A program made the position numbers and the translations under genes. A stretch of DNA of 64,000 nt. Source: Bryum argenteum (lineage: Eukaryota; Streptophyta; Bryopsida; Bryales; Bryaceae). Location of the stretch: assembly GCA_037043015.1 (NCBI GenBank), contig CM073322.1, forward strand, positions 29,248,864 through 29,312,863, written 5' to 3'. How positions within the stretch are numbered: the stretch's first letter is position 1; the number at the start of each line of letters is the position of its first letter. The notes beneath the pieces are model-generated. The model did no database searches. It was not told where the DNA came from and saw only the letters and a list, made by a program, of their open reading frames with translations. Shown here piece by piece: positions 11,377-23,180 of the stretch.

Positions 11377-14300
11377 ATGACGATCGTGGATGGCTTGACG
11401 GAGCCGCTCATAAATGGGAAGCTACTGACGACCTCTGCAGTGTTCGAGAATCACAGTGGCCATGGCTTGAGCAAGAGCGAGCACGATGAGAAAGGCAGTT
11501 GGGAGTGGATGTGGGCCGAGGTGCGCGTGCAATTGTGGCTGGCCGGACCCATAATGGGCATGTACATGCTGCAATACATCATGAGCTTGGCGAATGTTGT
11601 ATTCGTGGGGCATTTGGGCTCCCTTCCGCTCGCAGCTTTCACCCTCGCCAACGCATTCTCCAGCATGACCGGCTACACTGTGCTGGTACAGGCCATGGCA
11701 CAAGTCGATAGCATTGCCAATGGCATGTGCTGGTACAGTCTGTTGCAATGCTTATGTTTGTTGTGAGCACTAAACTGGTGGCGATGGGTGGATTGTAGGC
11801 AGGGATGGCGAGCGCGCTGGAGACTCTGTGCGGGCAAGCCTACGGAGGGAAGCAGTACCACCTGCTGGGAATTCTCCTGCAGCGAGCGGTATTCATTCTC
11901 GCGGTGGCGACTGTGCCCATCGCGCTCATCTGGCTCAACATGGGTCGCATCCTGGTGTCTTTGGGCGAGGATCCAGTCGTGATTGGCGCGGCGCAATCGT
12001 ACATGTATTGGTGTCTCCCGATATTGCTGTTGTATGCAGTGTTGAGCCCGCTAGTGAAATTCTTCCAGACGCAGCATGCCGTGTTTCAGTTGATGGTGTC
12101 CATGGCGGTAGCCACGCTGCTGATCCATGTGCCGCTCTGTTGGCTGGTGATCGACAAACTCGATGTGGGCCTCCCCGGCGCGGCTATCGCCTTCACAATC
12201 TCCAATTCTTTCCACATGTGCATTCTCTTCTGCTTTGTCCGATTTTCTCCTCGCTTCCACAAGACCTTCTCCTCGTTCTCGTGGGAAGCTTTCCATGACG
12301 TCGGGGAGTTTCTCGGTCTGGCGATTCCATCTGCCACTATGATGTGGTATGCCCTGATCCCACAGTCACAACCTCCGTTGCTCATTATTATTGGTTTCTT
12401 GAGGGGGGTGGGGAGTGGGATTTCAACCCAATAATTGCTTGGGTACCTGATGGTCGGTCCTCTATTGCATGTATGCGTCAGCTTCGAGAATTGGTCGTAT
12501 GAAATCCTCACATTACTGGCGGGCCTGCTTCCCAACTCCAAAGTGAGCATCTCAACTTTCACCATCTGGTACGCTAACACTTCATTCTTGTACCAAATTT
12601 CGTGATCGTGTCTTTTGCATGCTCAAGTCGACTCTGCGGTGTCATCATGGACGCGCAGGGCGTTGCATCGTAATCAACGCTCGCAGTGGAGATTGCATGA
12701 TGAATAGATCGGTAAAATAGTTGTGTCTCATTTAACAATGTGATAAATCTAATTCCTTTCCCATGAAGGTGAACTACTGAAGAGAATTCAGGGCCGGTGT
12801 GATTAAAAGCACTCTAACAGAGCCAAGCTATTCGATCGTCTTGCAGTTTATTTTTGCTCGCCTTATCGAACATGATCTCCATGGCTCTTGGCGTTGCAAT
12901 CAGGTACTAAATTCTCATTTTTAGCACAACCATGTGCAAAATTTCTCTCACTCTCATTATGGTGTTACTGTTATTATGATCGTGCAGTCAGACTTTCTTA
13001 CTCATTCAGGCTTCAGTGATTGTCAACCCAAATATATGCTGAAAGGTGTAGAAATTCGAATGCTAATAGACTGAAGATTTACGCAGTGTGAGAGTGTCGA
13101 ATGAACTGGGAGCAGGGGACGCGGCTAGAGCGCGATCAGCGGTTGCAGTGTCGGTGGGCATAGGCATGGTGGGCGGCACCGTGATGGCCAGTTTGATCTA
13201 CTCGCTTCGTCAGAAGTGGGGAGGGGCATTTACCAGCGACGCCGAGGTAGTGCAAGACGTCGCTCGCACGGCACCTTACCTCGCCGTCATTGCGCTTCTT
13301 TACGTCATCGGAGCTAATCTTTCAGGTTGGCCAATATCTTCATCGATCCACCGACTGCACACCAAATTTCTTCGGACCTGTGGACAAAAGTGGACCAGAT
13401 TCTTGTCTTTCAAAGCTTACGAACTCTAAATAATGGTGTGCAGGAGTGGTCCGAGGTGTCGGATGGCAACGAGCAGGTGCCATCGCCAATCTGGGGGCCT
13501 ACTATGCCGTAGGATTACCTGTTGCTTTCATCTCCGTCTTCGTTTTCAAGTTCGATACAAGGGTGAGCTCCATTATCTTCCTCGTCAACTTATAAAATTT
13601 CATCAGTCTTAAAGAAGATGAAAATTGATACATGTGTGATATTGCAGGGATTATGGCTGGGCATGGGTTGTGGGCTGACGACACAAATTGTTGCTCTCAT
13701 CTCCATCATTCTGTGGCCAAGCTGGGATCGCCTGGTGGGTGCTAGCTTCTTCTTCTATTACTGCAAAAGTTCAATCTCGCTAGCAGATTCTGGACAACTT
13801 TTTTAACGCAAATTGGCATTCTCTTTACAATTTGCCTTCATGACTGGAAGAAGTTCACAGACTCATCGTTTCCGCTACAGAAACGATCTGTGAAACGATC
13901 TGTCTTGCCTTGCTATCTTATAAATTCGTTTTTCAGAATCATCGCATAGCGATCGATTGCTTTCTACATCCGTTGAAATGAAGTCCGCATTCTTCACAAG
14001 AACCAGAGTTTTGATATATGGCGTTTTGATGTAATGGCAGGCACAAGAAGCGTTGTTGAGATCACATTCCTTCAATTCCCAGTTACCGACCTTGGCAGGA
14101 CCGCTCCTGAAGGTACGAAGCCAACTCCTTTTTTCCATATTTTACACAAGAGACTTCAACTCTATGAAACAAAGTGAAAAATCGGAGGTCTTTATCGAAA
14201 TAATGATCACATGTTGTTGGAAGCATCATGACGAGCTCTCCTCACACAAGAAAACTTGTGATGAAAGGTCCAATTGTGCATCATACACTGAGCATTATAC

Positions 14301-14522
14301 GCTTGTATGATTAAGATTCTATCAATCTCTAAAGACGAAGTGATTGTTTTAAAAAGAAAATCTCCGAATATACATCATTGCTGAGTATTTGAAATTGTAA
14401 ACAAGAGTAACAAAAATTCGAGAAGTGGATGCTAATTTATTCTGCTGATGTTGTCATTGCAGCCAATTCAAGAAGAGGGAACATTATCTGAGGACCTACG
14501 GATACCAACAGCTGAAGCTTAG
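11377..14522 (+). CDS. MATE efflux transporter (paralogue 1)
   Basis: Multidrug and toxic compound extrusion transporter, expected to export small organic cations or metabolites in exchange for protons across plasma or vacuolar membrane. Nine exons: 11377-11685, 11799-12346, 12482-12568, 12847-12903, 13087-13325, 13444-13562, 13648-13734, 14041-14112, 14463-14522; 525 residues, normal for the family. Hallmarks: AGPIMGMYMLQYI in helix 1, VFVGHLG, the signature [39 protein letters not shown], a WSYEILTLLAGLLPN motif, [10 protein letters not shown] and RGVGWQRAGAIANLGAYYAVGLP. An in-frame LTEPLI segment near the N-terminus (residues 7-12) recurs in the second MATE gene. The splice between 12346 and 12482 restores the Cys codon of ATMMC. 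The last two exons code a hydrophilic tail. Substrate cannot be told from sequence. Confidence 0.93.
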
Positions 14523-15090
14523 ACAAACAATTTGCTGAACACTCTTGGTTTTGGTCACCAGAAGTTGACTAAAATTCATTTCTTACAAGACCCAATTGCA
14601 TTTCTATGAAGTTAGTGAAAGATATGGATTCAAATCTGTTAAATCCATTTGGGTTTTAAAGAGTTACAGTAGTGTATAGTCATTTTATTGTTGAATTCAA
14701 CCCTTTGACATTGGGTGTAGTTTTTCTTACATGGGACACTAGCATTTGGTGACAGTGCATATTCTGATTTTTGTTTTTCAGAAACAAAAATTTCAGATTC
14801 TGAGCTTACTCCTTATTCCAACAAGGACAACTTCGTGTAGTTATGTGAAAGGTGTTATAAGAACCACACAAAACAAAATTTTGGTAAGATGAAGAATATA
14901 CTTTTGTCATTTGAATATGAGCAAAGAACCTCAGCTTCATTAGATTGGCATTCTTCCAAACTTCTTTTTTATGAATCGATGATATTCCATTCGTCTTATG
15001 AGAATTTATTCCTACATATGGAATGAATGATTTTATCACAAGGGAATTGACTAAAGACAGCTCACAAATTAGCCACTTCTTGCTTAATGA

Positions 15091-15211
15091 CACTCGTCAG
15101 TGCATATGTGGTCTGAGTAGAGGGAAGGAGTAGACCCCAAGTGATCTAAAAGTTCCAAGCTTTAGGGTCTACTCGTTTTCTTTACTCATACCGCATATGC
15201 ACTAGTGTGAG
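15091..15211. repeat. Foldback (hairpin) repeat
   Basis: Two arms of about 39 bases are imperfect inverted copies: AGTGCATATGTGGTCTGAGT near 15099 pairs with the reverse complement of the sequence ending at about 15203 (ACTCATACCGCATATGCACT), and GAGTAGACCC pairs with GGGTCTACTC closer to the loop. The loop is about 25 bases. It could be a very small MITE or a transcribed hairpin. Confidence 0.7.
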
Positions 15212-15465
15212 GGGCGAGTAGCATGAGATCGAACTCGTAAGAACGCTCTTCTTGGCTTAATTGGAATATGAGAATATTCTTGTGTTTTCAAGTTTCAAAT
15301 AATTATCTGAACTTAAAATTATGAGTTCTCAATTTTATTTATCTATTTTCAAATACTCCAAAACATTAGAGACCGTGCATATATACTAATCCGGCAGATA
15401 ACCGGGCATGAACGAATGAACGAGAAAAATAGACGAAGATCATCACGACTTTCCCCGAAATTGTC

Positions 15466-15546
15466 GCAGTACTGCCGCAGTACTGTTGCAGTACTGCCGC
15501 CAACCGTTAACAGTATAGTACACACGTTGTACAGCGGCAGTACTGC
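15466..15546. repeat. Cluster of palindromic GCAGTACTGC decamers
   Basis: The self-complementary decamer GCAGTACTGC occurs perfectly at 15466-15475, 15488-15497 and 15537-15546, with a one-base variant at 15477-15486. Related GCAGTGTAATT units follow to about 15590. Confidence 0.8.
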
Positions 15547-16699
15547 GGCAAAGACGTCAATCGCAGTGTAATTGCAGTGTAATTGCAGTACGAATTTAAT
15601 CCAAACTTTGTGTAGATTACTATGCTTTCTTTGTATCGTTGCAGTATTGTAATTATACTGATAATGTATTGTTGCGTTTCCGTTCAACATTACTGACTTT
15701 GGACCGTCTCTGAAGGGATGCAATATTGCAGCAGTATTGAAACAATTAAATGTGGTGTCCAGAATAGTGGATTGTATAATATCTAAAATATCCCACTGAG
15801 TTGATATTGGACAATTCGAAATGTTCTTATGCATTAGATTTTGAGATCATTCACATGTTTCGCATAAATACATGCCACATAACTCAAATTGTGACAAAAA
15901 CAATACATTTATTGGTATTTCAACTGGGTACAAAATTCCGTTCACTACTATCTTTCATAACCCGCTAGATCTACAAGATAGTGAGTATTGGATGAACTTC
16001 TGAAGCTTGTTTGTGGGGCTTTTCCGCCGACGCCTGGTGTGGAATTGTGAGCAAGCCGCTCATGAATGTTTACTGCTGTTGATTACGTACACCTTCGCTT
16101 AGATGTGGAACACGCAGCTTTCTATAAGTGGTAGGTCAATATGAACTGATGGAATGCACAGAGTTCAGCACAATTCAGCCTACTTCGATTGAGCACTTGC
16201 GCGATGCAGACGGAAGGAGCTTTATCCCGGAGACCGCAACTTTGATTGACGTATTTAGCGTAAGTGGTGTCCGTAATGGTGCCCTACGTTTCTCGAATTG
16301 GCCTTTTCATCCAATTGATCCTTGTGATCATTTTTGGTGTAGGGAAAGTTTGGGAGTGCGATCCTCCCTGCGCGGATTTCTGATAGACGTCGACGACATG
16401 TTCCTCATCTGTAATTTGCAGCAGACAGTGACGAGGAGCCATGCGCTTCATTTCCAGGCTGATATGGAGTTCCCGGTGCGTTTCGTGTTTTTTGAATCAG
16501 CTCACAGTAGCAACTCCCCTTAAACCCTAATTTTCACTTTATGAAATTGATCCTTTGTCAGGGTTTTAGGGAGTTTTTAGCGCTTCCTGTAGATTGGCTG
16601 CATTTGATTGTTCTTTGACTCATTAGTGCAATGTCTGAGCTTCCTGACCGATTAAATCATCTGGGATTCAGGGGCCGGATCAAACATCTGTAGCCACTT

Positions 16700-19246
16700 A
16701 TGCGCGCTCTGTTTCACAGATTGATGCAGTTGCAGCTCGGGAGAACGCCGGCATTGTACAGCACTGCCGATGCTTTGACGTCCCCTGCAGCGACGGTGTC
16801 CAACAATCACTCTTCAGAGGCAGTAGAGCCTCGGAAGATGTTGGCCCTGGCGAATGCTCGCGATGTGAGTTCCTTGGTCAAGCAAGGGCGCTTGCAAGAT
16901 GCATTGAGGACAATGAACTTAATGATTCAACAGGGGACTCGAGTATACTCTGACGTGTTCAGGTGTCTATTGCAAGAGTGTGCAAGGCTGAGATCATTGG
17001 AAGAAGGCCGACAGGTCCATGCTGCAATCGTGAACTCTGGAATAGCACCGAATCGGTATCTGGAGAACACGTTGTTGAGCATGTATGCCAAGTGCGGAAG
17101 TTTGACGGATGCGAAGCAAGTGTTCGATGGCATTCAGGACCGGAACATTATATCCTGGACTGCCATGATTGAAGCCTTCGTTGCGGGAGGCCAGCACTTG
17201 GAGGCTCACAAATGCTTCGAGATGATGAAGCAGTCTGGAATTAAGCCGGACAAGGTTACATTTGTGAGTCTTCTCAATGCGTTTACCCACTCGGGCCTGC
17301 TGTCAAAAGGCCAGAGTGTACACAGAGAGATCATCGAAGCTGGATTGGAGTTGGAGCCCCGAGTTGGGACATCTCTTGTTGGAATGTATACCAAGTGTGG
17401 GGACGTTGCTAAGGCCCGAGAGATCTTCGACAGAATGCCAGAGAAGAACGTGGTTACGTGGACTCTTTTAATTGCAGGTTATGCGCAGCAAGGCCAACTA
17501 GTTGTTGCTCACGAGCTTCTGCAAAAGATGCAGCAAGTGGGTATACCACCAAACAAGATCACGTTTGCTAGTATACTGCAAGGTTGTACAAGTCCAGCGG
17601 CTCTGGAGGTGGGCCAGAAGGTTCACGGCTATATCATTCAGGCCGGTTACGAGAATAACCTCTGGGTCGTAAATTCTCTCATCACCATGTATTGCAAGTG
17701 TGGAGGGTTGGAAGAAGCACGTAAATTATTCGATGGTCTCCCTTATCGGGACGTGGTCTGCTGGACAGCTATGGTAACAGGCTATGCCCAACAAGACTTT
17801 CATGGCGAGGCCATTGACCTCTTCCATGAGATGCAACAGCAAGGTATAAAACCGGACAAGATGACCTTCACAAGCGTTTTGACTGCTTGTTCAAATCCTG
17901 TGCTTCTGGAACAAGGCAAGAAGTTCCACCAGGAGCTCGTTCGCACTGGTTACCATCTGGACCTTTATCTGCAAAGTGCCCTTGTCACCATGTATGCCAA
18001 ATGCGGAAGCATGGAGGATGCACAGCAGGTGTTCGATCAGATGAGCGAGCGCAATGTCGTCGCATGGACTGCAATGATTACAGGTAGACTACGCACCTAC
18101 CCCGCCAATTCTATCAGCATGCAAGGCCTTGTACTTACATTACGTCTATGGTACTCGTATGTAATCGGGGCGTTCAAAAAGATGCCCCTGTGTAATGTGT
18201 TTGAGGAAAAGTAGATCATTCATCGTGAGATATGCTTGTCTTCGAGTTCTCGTGTGTGAGGCAGTTGGTATCATCCTTTTTTTAGTAGCAACTAATAGTA
18301 GATCGTTGTATATTTCATGCTTATTTAACCTAAATGTGGTTTATTTCCAGGTTTTGCTCAGCATGGCCGATGCAGAGAAGCATTAGAATATTTCGAACAG
18401 ATGAAGAAAGAAGAAATCAAACCTGATAAGGTGACTTTCACGAGTGTTCTTTCAGCGTGCACCCATGTGGGGCTGGTAGAACAAGGTCGAAAGCATTTTC
18501 GTTCCATGTTCGTAGACTATGGTATCACACCCATGGGAGAGCATTACAGCTGCTTCGTAGATCTGCTTGGTCGTGCAGGTCGATTAGAGGAGGCGGAGAA
18601 TGTGATACTGAGCATGCCATTCAAACCCGGTGCGTCAGTGTGGGGTGCGTTGCTCAGTGCTTGCAGAGTACACAGTGACGTCGAACGAGGTGAACGTGCG
18701 GCGGACCATGTTCTGAAATTGGACCCAACAGATGCTGGAGCGTATGTTGCTCTATCCAACATCTATGCTGCTGCTGGCAGACACGAGGATGCCGAGAAAG
18801 TACGACAAGTCATGGAAAGTAGAGCGGTTGTGAAGGAGCCAGGTCAAAGCTGGATCGAGGTGAACGGCGAGAAGCATGTGTTTCAAGCGGAGGATAAAGC
18901 CCATCCGCGAAGTGAAGAGATTTATGCGGAGCTCAACCGGATAACTGAGCGGATCAAAGGAGAAGGGTATGTCCCGGACACTAGTTTCGTTCTACATGAC
19001 ATGGATGAGTTGCAGAAGGAACGGCTCCTGTGCTCTCACAGTGAAAGGCTAGCTATTACCTACGGGCTGATTAGCACACCACCAGGGACACCCATTCGCA
19101 TCGTGAAGAACCTCCGAGTGTGTGGGGATTGTCATACTGCTACGAAGTTCATCTCGAAGGTAGTTGGCCGAGAAATAGTTGCACGAGATGCTCATCGTTT
19201 CCACCATTTTGTGGATGGAGTCTGCTCTTGTGGTGATTACTGGTGA
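16700..19246 (+). CDS. PLS-class pentatricopeptide repeat protein with E and DYW domains
   Basis: Organellar RNA-editing factor: the PPR tract reads one RNA site and the C-terminal DYW cytidine-deaminase domain converts C to U. Two exons, 16700-18083 and 18351-19246, join in phase to 759 residues. The N-terminus is basic and Ser/Ala-rich, typical of a mitochondrial or plastid presequence. PPR motifs of P, L and S type run from about residue 75 to 560 (for example YAKCGSLTDAKQVFDGI, WTAMIEAFVAGG, GIKPDKVTFVSLL). The PG box (EPGQSWIEVNGEKHVF) starts near 624, the HSE deaminase motif is at 691-693, CGDCH at 719-723, and the protein ends HRFHHFVDGVCSCGDYW, so all zinc ligands and the catalytic Glu (693) are present. 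An in-frame TAG directly before the ATG (16691-16693) supports the start. The single intron falls inside a late PPR motif. The editing site is not predictable here with confidence. Confidence 0.96.
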
Positions 19247-19895
19247 AGAAATGGTTCTGCGCTTTGGGTGACGAGCAATTAATATATTTTTTGACATCTC
19301 TATCACTATCTGCGTTTCAACGTATTACTTGGTGACAGGCCGACCTTCCCGTTTTTATGTGAATGAAGCTTGTTTTGCATGATCCATCGATACCATGAAC
19401 TTGGACAATCTGCAAACCGTAGTTCTCAATTGTACAATGGAGTGAGAATAATGTCACTTTACCTCAATTTTAGAGGTACAAGATTCGACAATTTCCTTGA
19501 GCACAATCTGAAGTCAAAATTTTGACACCTTTTAACGTAGGACTTCTATCAATCTATGATCCATGCTTCCAATTAACGCTTATATAATTACAACTCAAAT
19601 CTTCAAACTAATCTAATTTGCAGTGACGAATGCCATCAATTCTTGGATTGTGCGCCAATTCCGCTCAGTAATCGAGCGTGACCAGCTTCGACCATCATCC
19701 ATTCGATTGAAAACAGCCAGTCATGTTGTACAGCATATCGTACGGTACAATTTCACCTTTTCTGCACAACAAGAACCGAGCCAAACCAACCTCCATTAAA
19801 TGCTTCATATCGAAACATTTCTCACAAATTGTACTGCACTATAGTACTGAAATATTATGTGTTGTCCATTATTAGTTTTGCAGATCATTCAAATC

Positions 19896-20265
19896 TTAAC
19901 CCTTAAACGCCCAAGCAAGCCCGAGGGGCTTGATTCCAATAGAATCTTCTCTGTAGCTCTCACTGTAATCAACTTTTCACTTATATTTTGATGTCAAACT
20001 GGTCACCGTCTTGTGATGCATTCAAAAAGTGAAATTTTACAATTCAAATCACAATTTGTATGTATGATATTATGGTTTGAAAGGATTGTGGTGGGTAGGT
20101 TGGGGTTGTACATAACCTTGTAGGGGGTTGCAAGCTCATCATTGACTGGTTCATTCACGGTGCCCAAGTTCAAAAAGTGCACTATTCATGATGCCCAAGT
20201 CCAAAAGATGCTGTGATCCAATTTTGGGCTGCCCGTTTTAGACCCCATGGGCGTTTAAGGGTTAA
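19896..20265. mobile_element. 370-bp non-autonomous piggyBac-type element (copy B)
   Basis: Same length and nearly the same sequence as 10535-10904 but in reverse orientation, again with TTAA at both borders and the 18-base inverted termini. It sits 74 bases beyond the stop codon of the minus-strand MATE gene, so it is probably just outside or within its 3' untranslated region. Confidence 0.82.
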
Positions 20266-20338
20266 GTGGTTATAGAAACATGATAGTACGAATACATGTT
20301 AATTTTGTGAAGGTCGAAAGCATTTATCATACCTAGAT

Positions 20339-23180
20339 TTAGATGATATCGTTTGCGCCCTTCTGAAAAGCTTCCAACTTCTCAGGGCTATCGCTAATCA
20401 AACGAGCATATGTAAGTTCAACCTGCGTACACATTAGACATCCTCCATTAATCAACAGTATCTAATGCTCAGAACCAATAAATACTGAAATGAGTATCTG
20501 GAGACATAATTTAACTGATATCTAGCATATCGAAAGAGGACGAAATTGTCAGTTCCATCTTTTGGTAGAAGAATTTATCGAACCATGAGCGAAGATGGAT
20601 TTCAAGTGCAAGAGTCATGATAGGTGTACCTGTTTATCCCAGTCAGTTCGCATTGTAACAATGCTGAGTGTGAGCATCTGCGAGCCTAATCCAGAAAGCA
20701 AACCTATGAAAAGGCCCTGCACAAGATAGCACATAATTACAGGCAAGGTTCTCCCTTATCCATCACAATAACAAACATACTTTCATGATTGTACGTTCGA
20801 ATCTCATCACACCGCGAACGTGATGTAAATTGTGTTGCAGTAACACGATTGTTGATGATGATGCTTGCGAAAGCGTCAAAATGGTACAGGTATTTCATGT
20901 TCGAGCATTGAATGTTGGGTGAAGAAGCTTACTTGGCCACCCAGATCGAAGTGAAAAGCGAGAACTAAAGCAGTTGGAATGCCTATGACGTAGAATGTGC
21001 TCAAATTAACATATGCTCCCATTTCCTGCCGCCCACAACCTCTCGCAACACCTGCCGTACCAATTAATAAGTCAGCGGATTTCTTTTGAAATGCAACCCC
21101 ATGATCTTAGCTCAATTCCATCATGAAGAAGTTAGAGCTGAAGGTAATTTGATAGTAACATAGTAAAGACACTGAAGGACACAACGGTGATTTCGTTCTG
21201 TACCGGAGAGGACGCCTTGGATCCCATCGAAGAGCGCAACGCAAGCGACAAAAGGAATGAGGGTGGCCACATAATCCACCACCTCGGCGTCATTGCTGTA
21301 CACCCAGCCCAAGCGGAAGCGACATGCTACGTATATTGAGCCGAGAATAACGGCTTGAATGGCTGACAAGATCACGGCTACGCAGACTGCAGACTCGGCT
21401 GCTCGTGCGTTCCCAGCTCCCAGCTCATTCGACACCCGGGTGCTGCGAATTCCAATTCATCAGGTACTGTGCCACTTTAACAGAAGAGTTCATGCGAGAC
21501 AGAGAAGCTTGGAAAATGCGCATACCTTGCAGCAGCACTCAATCCAAAGGGTATCATGTAATTTAGTGTCGTAACGCTTATACTGCAACAAGACGTTCAT
21601 CAGGTTATCAGCTACCTCAGATTGCAAACTCTGCCTTTCATCTACTGAATTAAAAAGAAGGGGTAAAAGAATTGCTTAAGAATGTCATGATGCATTACAG
21701 AGTGTACGCAGCAAAAGGTTCGGAAGGTCTGGAGAATTCTTACCAGACTGACAATGCAGAAATCTCAAGCTCGGGATTTGGTAGAAGCCCGGAAGACAGT
21801 ACGAGAATTTCGAAACACCAGTACTCTAAACTGCAGACGAAAGCAAGATCAAATGATGGATCTTTCAGTACCTATCTCTAGAAGCTTCCGAATAGAAAAG
21901 AATTCGTTGCACATCTGCGAGAACTTCAGATTTGGAGGATGACAAGAGTTGAACCTTTTTTGCGTTTGTGACAACTCTTTGTGTTCATCTCAAAACGATA
22001 AAAAGTCCTCTGAAAGTATCAAAGTGGTTTTCCAGATGAAAGTAGAGAACGGGTGGGGACTTACCATATCATGACACACGAAGGAATGGCAAGTTGGAGA
22101 AATTCAGACAAATCCACAAAAGCTTCCTTGGAGACACCTTTCCACGTCTTCTCGCAAACGCCAGAGAGCTTAATGTAAAGGATGAGCAAGATGCCATTGA
22201 TCCAGAACGACACGCTGGTGGCCATAGCGGCGCCCCGGAAGCCCCACTGGAGCGTGTAGATGAAGGTGTAGAGAATGGCGGCGTGGGTGACGAGCGCGGT
22301 GGCCGCGCAGAGCAGCATGGGAATAACCACGCTCTGCGTCTGCAGAAACTTCACCAGGGGCTGCAGAAGTGCCGCGCCGAACAGGCTGGGCAGCAGGTAC
22401 ACGGCGTACTCACCCGCTTTCTCCGCTATCTCGGCGTCCTGTCCCACCAGCTTCAGAAGGTCCGCCATGTACAAGAACGCGAACGAGAGCGGCACGCATG
22501 TTGTGAACAGCACTAGCAACGCTCGTTGCAGGTACACGCCCAGCATGTCATAGTGCCCCGCCCCATGTGCTTGCCCGCATAGCGTCTCCAGCGCGCTCCC
22601 CATCCCCAACTGCACACATACAATCCCGGTATATCTCCCCTATCATAACCAATTCTATCACTGCAGAAGTGTCCTAGTAATCCTAGCACTGCAGAGGAGT
22701 CGTAGTTACCAGGACATAGTAGCCCAGGACGCCGGCTAGTGAAGTGGCGATAGAGGCACTGGCGAGCTCAATCGCTCCGAGGTGACCCACAAACATGACG
22801 GACAACACAGTGATGGAGTACTGCAACAAGTTGACGCCAATCATGGGACCTGCAATCCAGCATTGCCGAACGACCTCCTGCAAGATCGAGATTTCTTTCA
22901 TCGTCAACGGAACGAGCTCGCCGCCCTCTGGCTGACATCCTGTCGTCTCAGTTGCTTGCTGCAGAAGCGGCTCAGTTAAATCGCACACGCTCCGGCTGCG
23001 AGACGGTGATTGATAATCGGTGGTACTGTGGGTGCGGTAGAAGCCACCTCGCGACGGGAACGATGACGAAATGGGTGACGATCGAGCTGACGAGTGACTG
23101 CGCCGCACTCGCACAGGAATGTCGATCGATGTCGTCATCGCGCTACTCTCACGACATCTGGCTGTCTCCACTTTCAACAC
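20339..23180 (-). CDS. MATE efflux transporter (paralogue 2)
   Basis: Proton- or sodium-coupled exporter of small organic compounds. Eight exons on the minus strand: 23180-22710, 22609-22065, 21830-21744, 21582-21526, 21442-21204, 21051-20933, 20716-20630, 20422-20339; 562 residues from the upstream ATG or 548 from the ATG at 23138, both possible. A long hydrophilic Ser/Arg-rich N-terminus ([20 protein letters not shown]) precedes LTEPLL and the first helix ([13 protein letters not shown]). Hallmarks: [88 protein letters not shown] and [14 protein letters not shown]. Exons 3-7 are 87, 57, 239, 119 and 87 bases, exactly as in the plus-strand MATE gene at 11377, so the two are paralogues with an old shared gene structure. 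Ends at TAA 20341-20339. Confidence 0.93.

Larger units (their letters stand above)
14523..16699. other. Spacer upstream of the PPR gene with two small inverted-repeat structures
   Basis: About 2.2 kb with no supported exon. It contains a 121-bp foldback (15091-15211) and a cluster of palindromic decamers (15466-15546). An open frame of 131 codons at 16128-16523 has no recognisable homology and may be 5' leader of the PPR transcript. Confidence 0.55.

Noticed and set aside
15349-15834. 161-codon minus-strand open frame
   Set aside because: It is created by the GCAGTACTGC and GCAGTGTAATT repeats; no homology or exon context.
16128-16523. 131-codon plus-strand frame upstream of the PPR gene
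   Set aside because: No recognisable family; more likely 5' leader or intergenic sequence.
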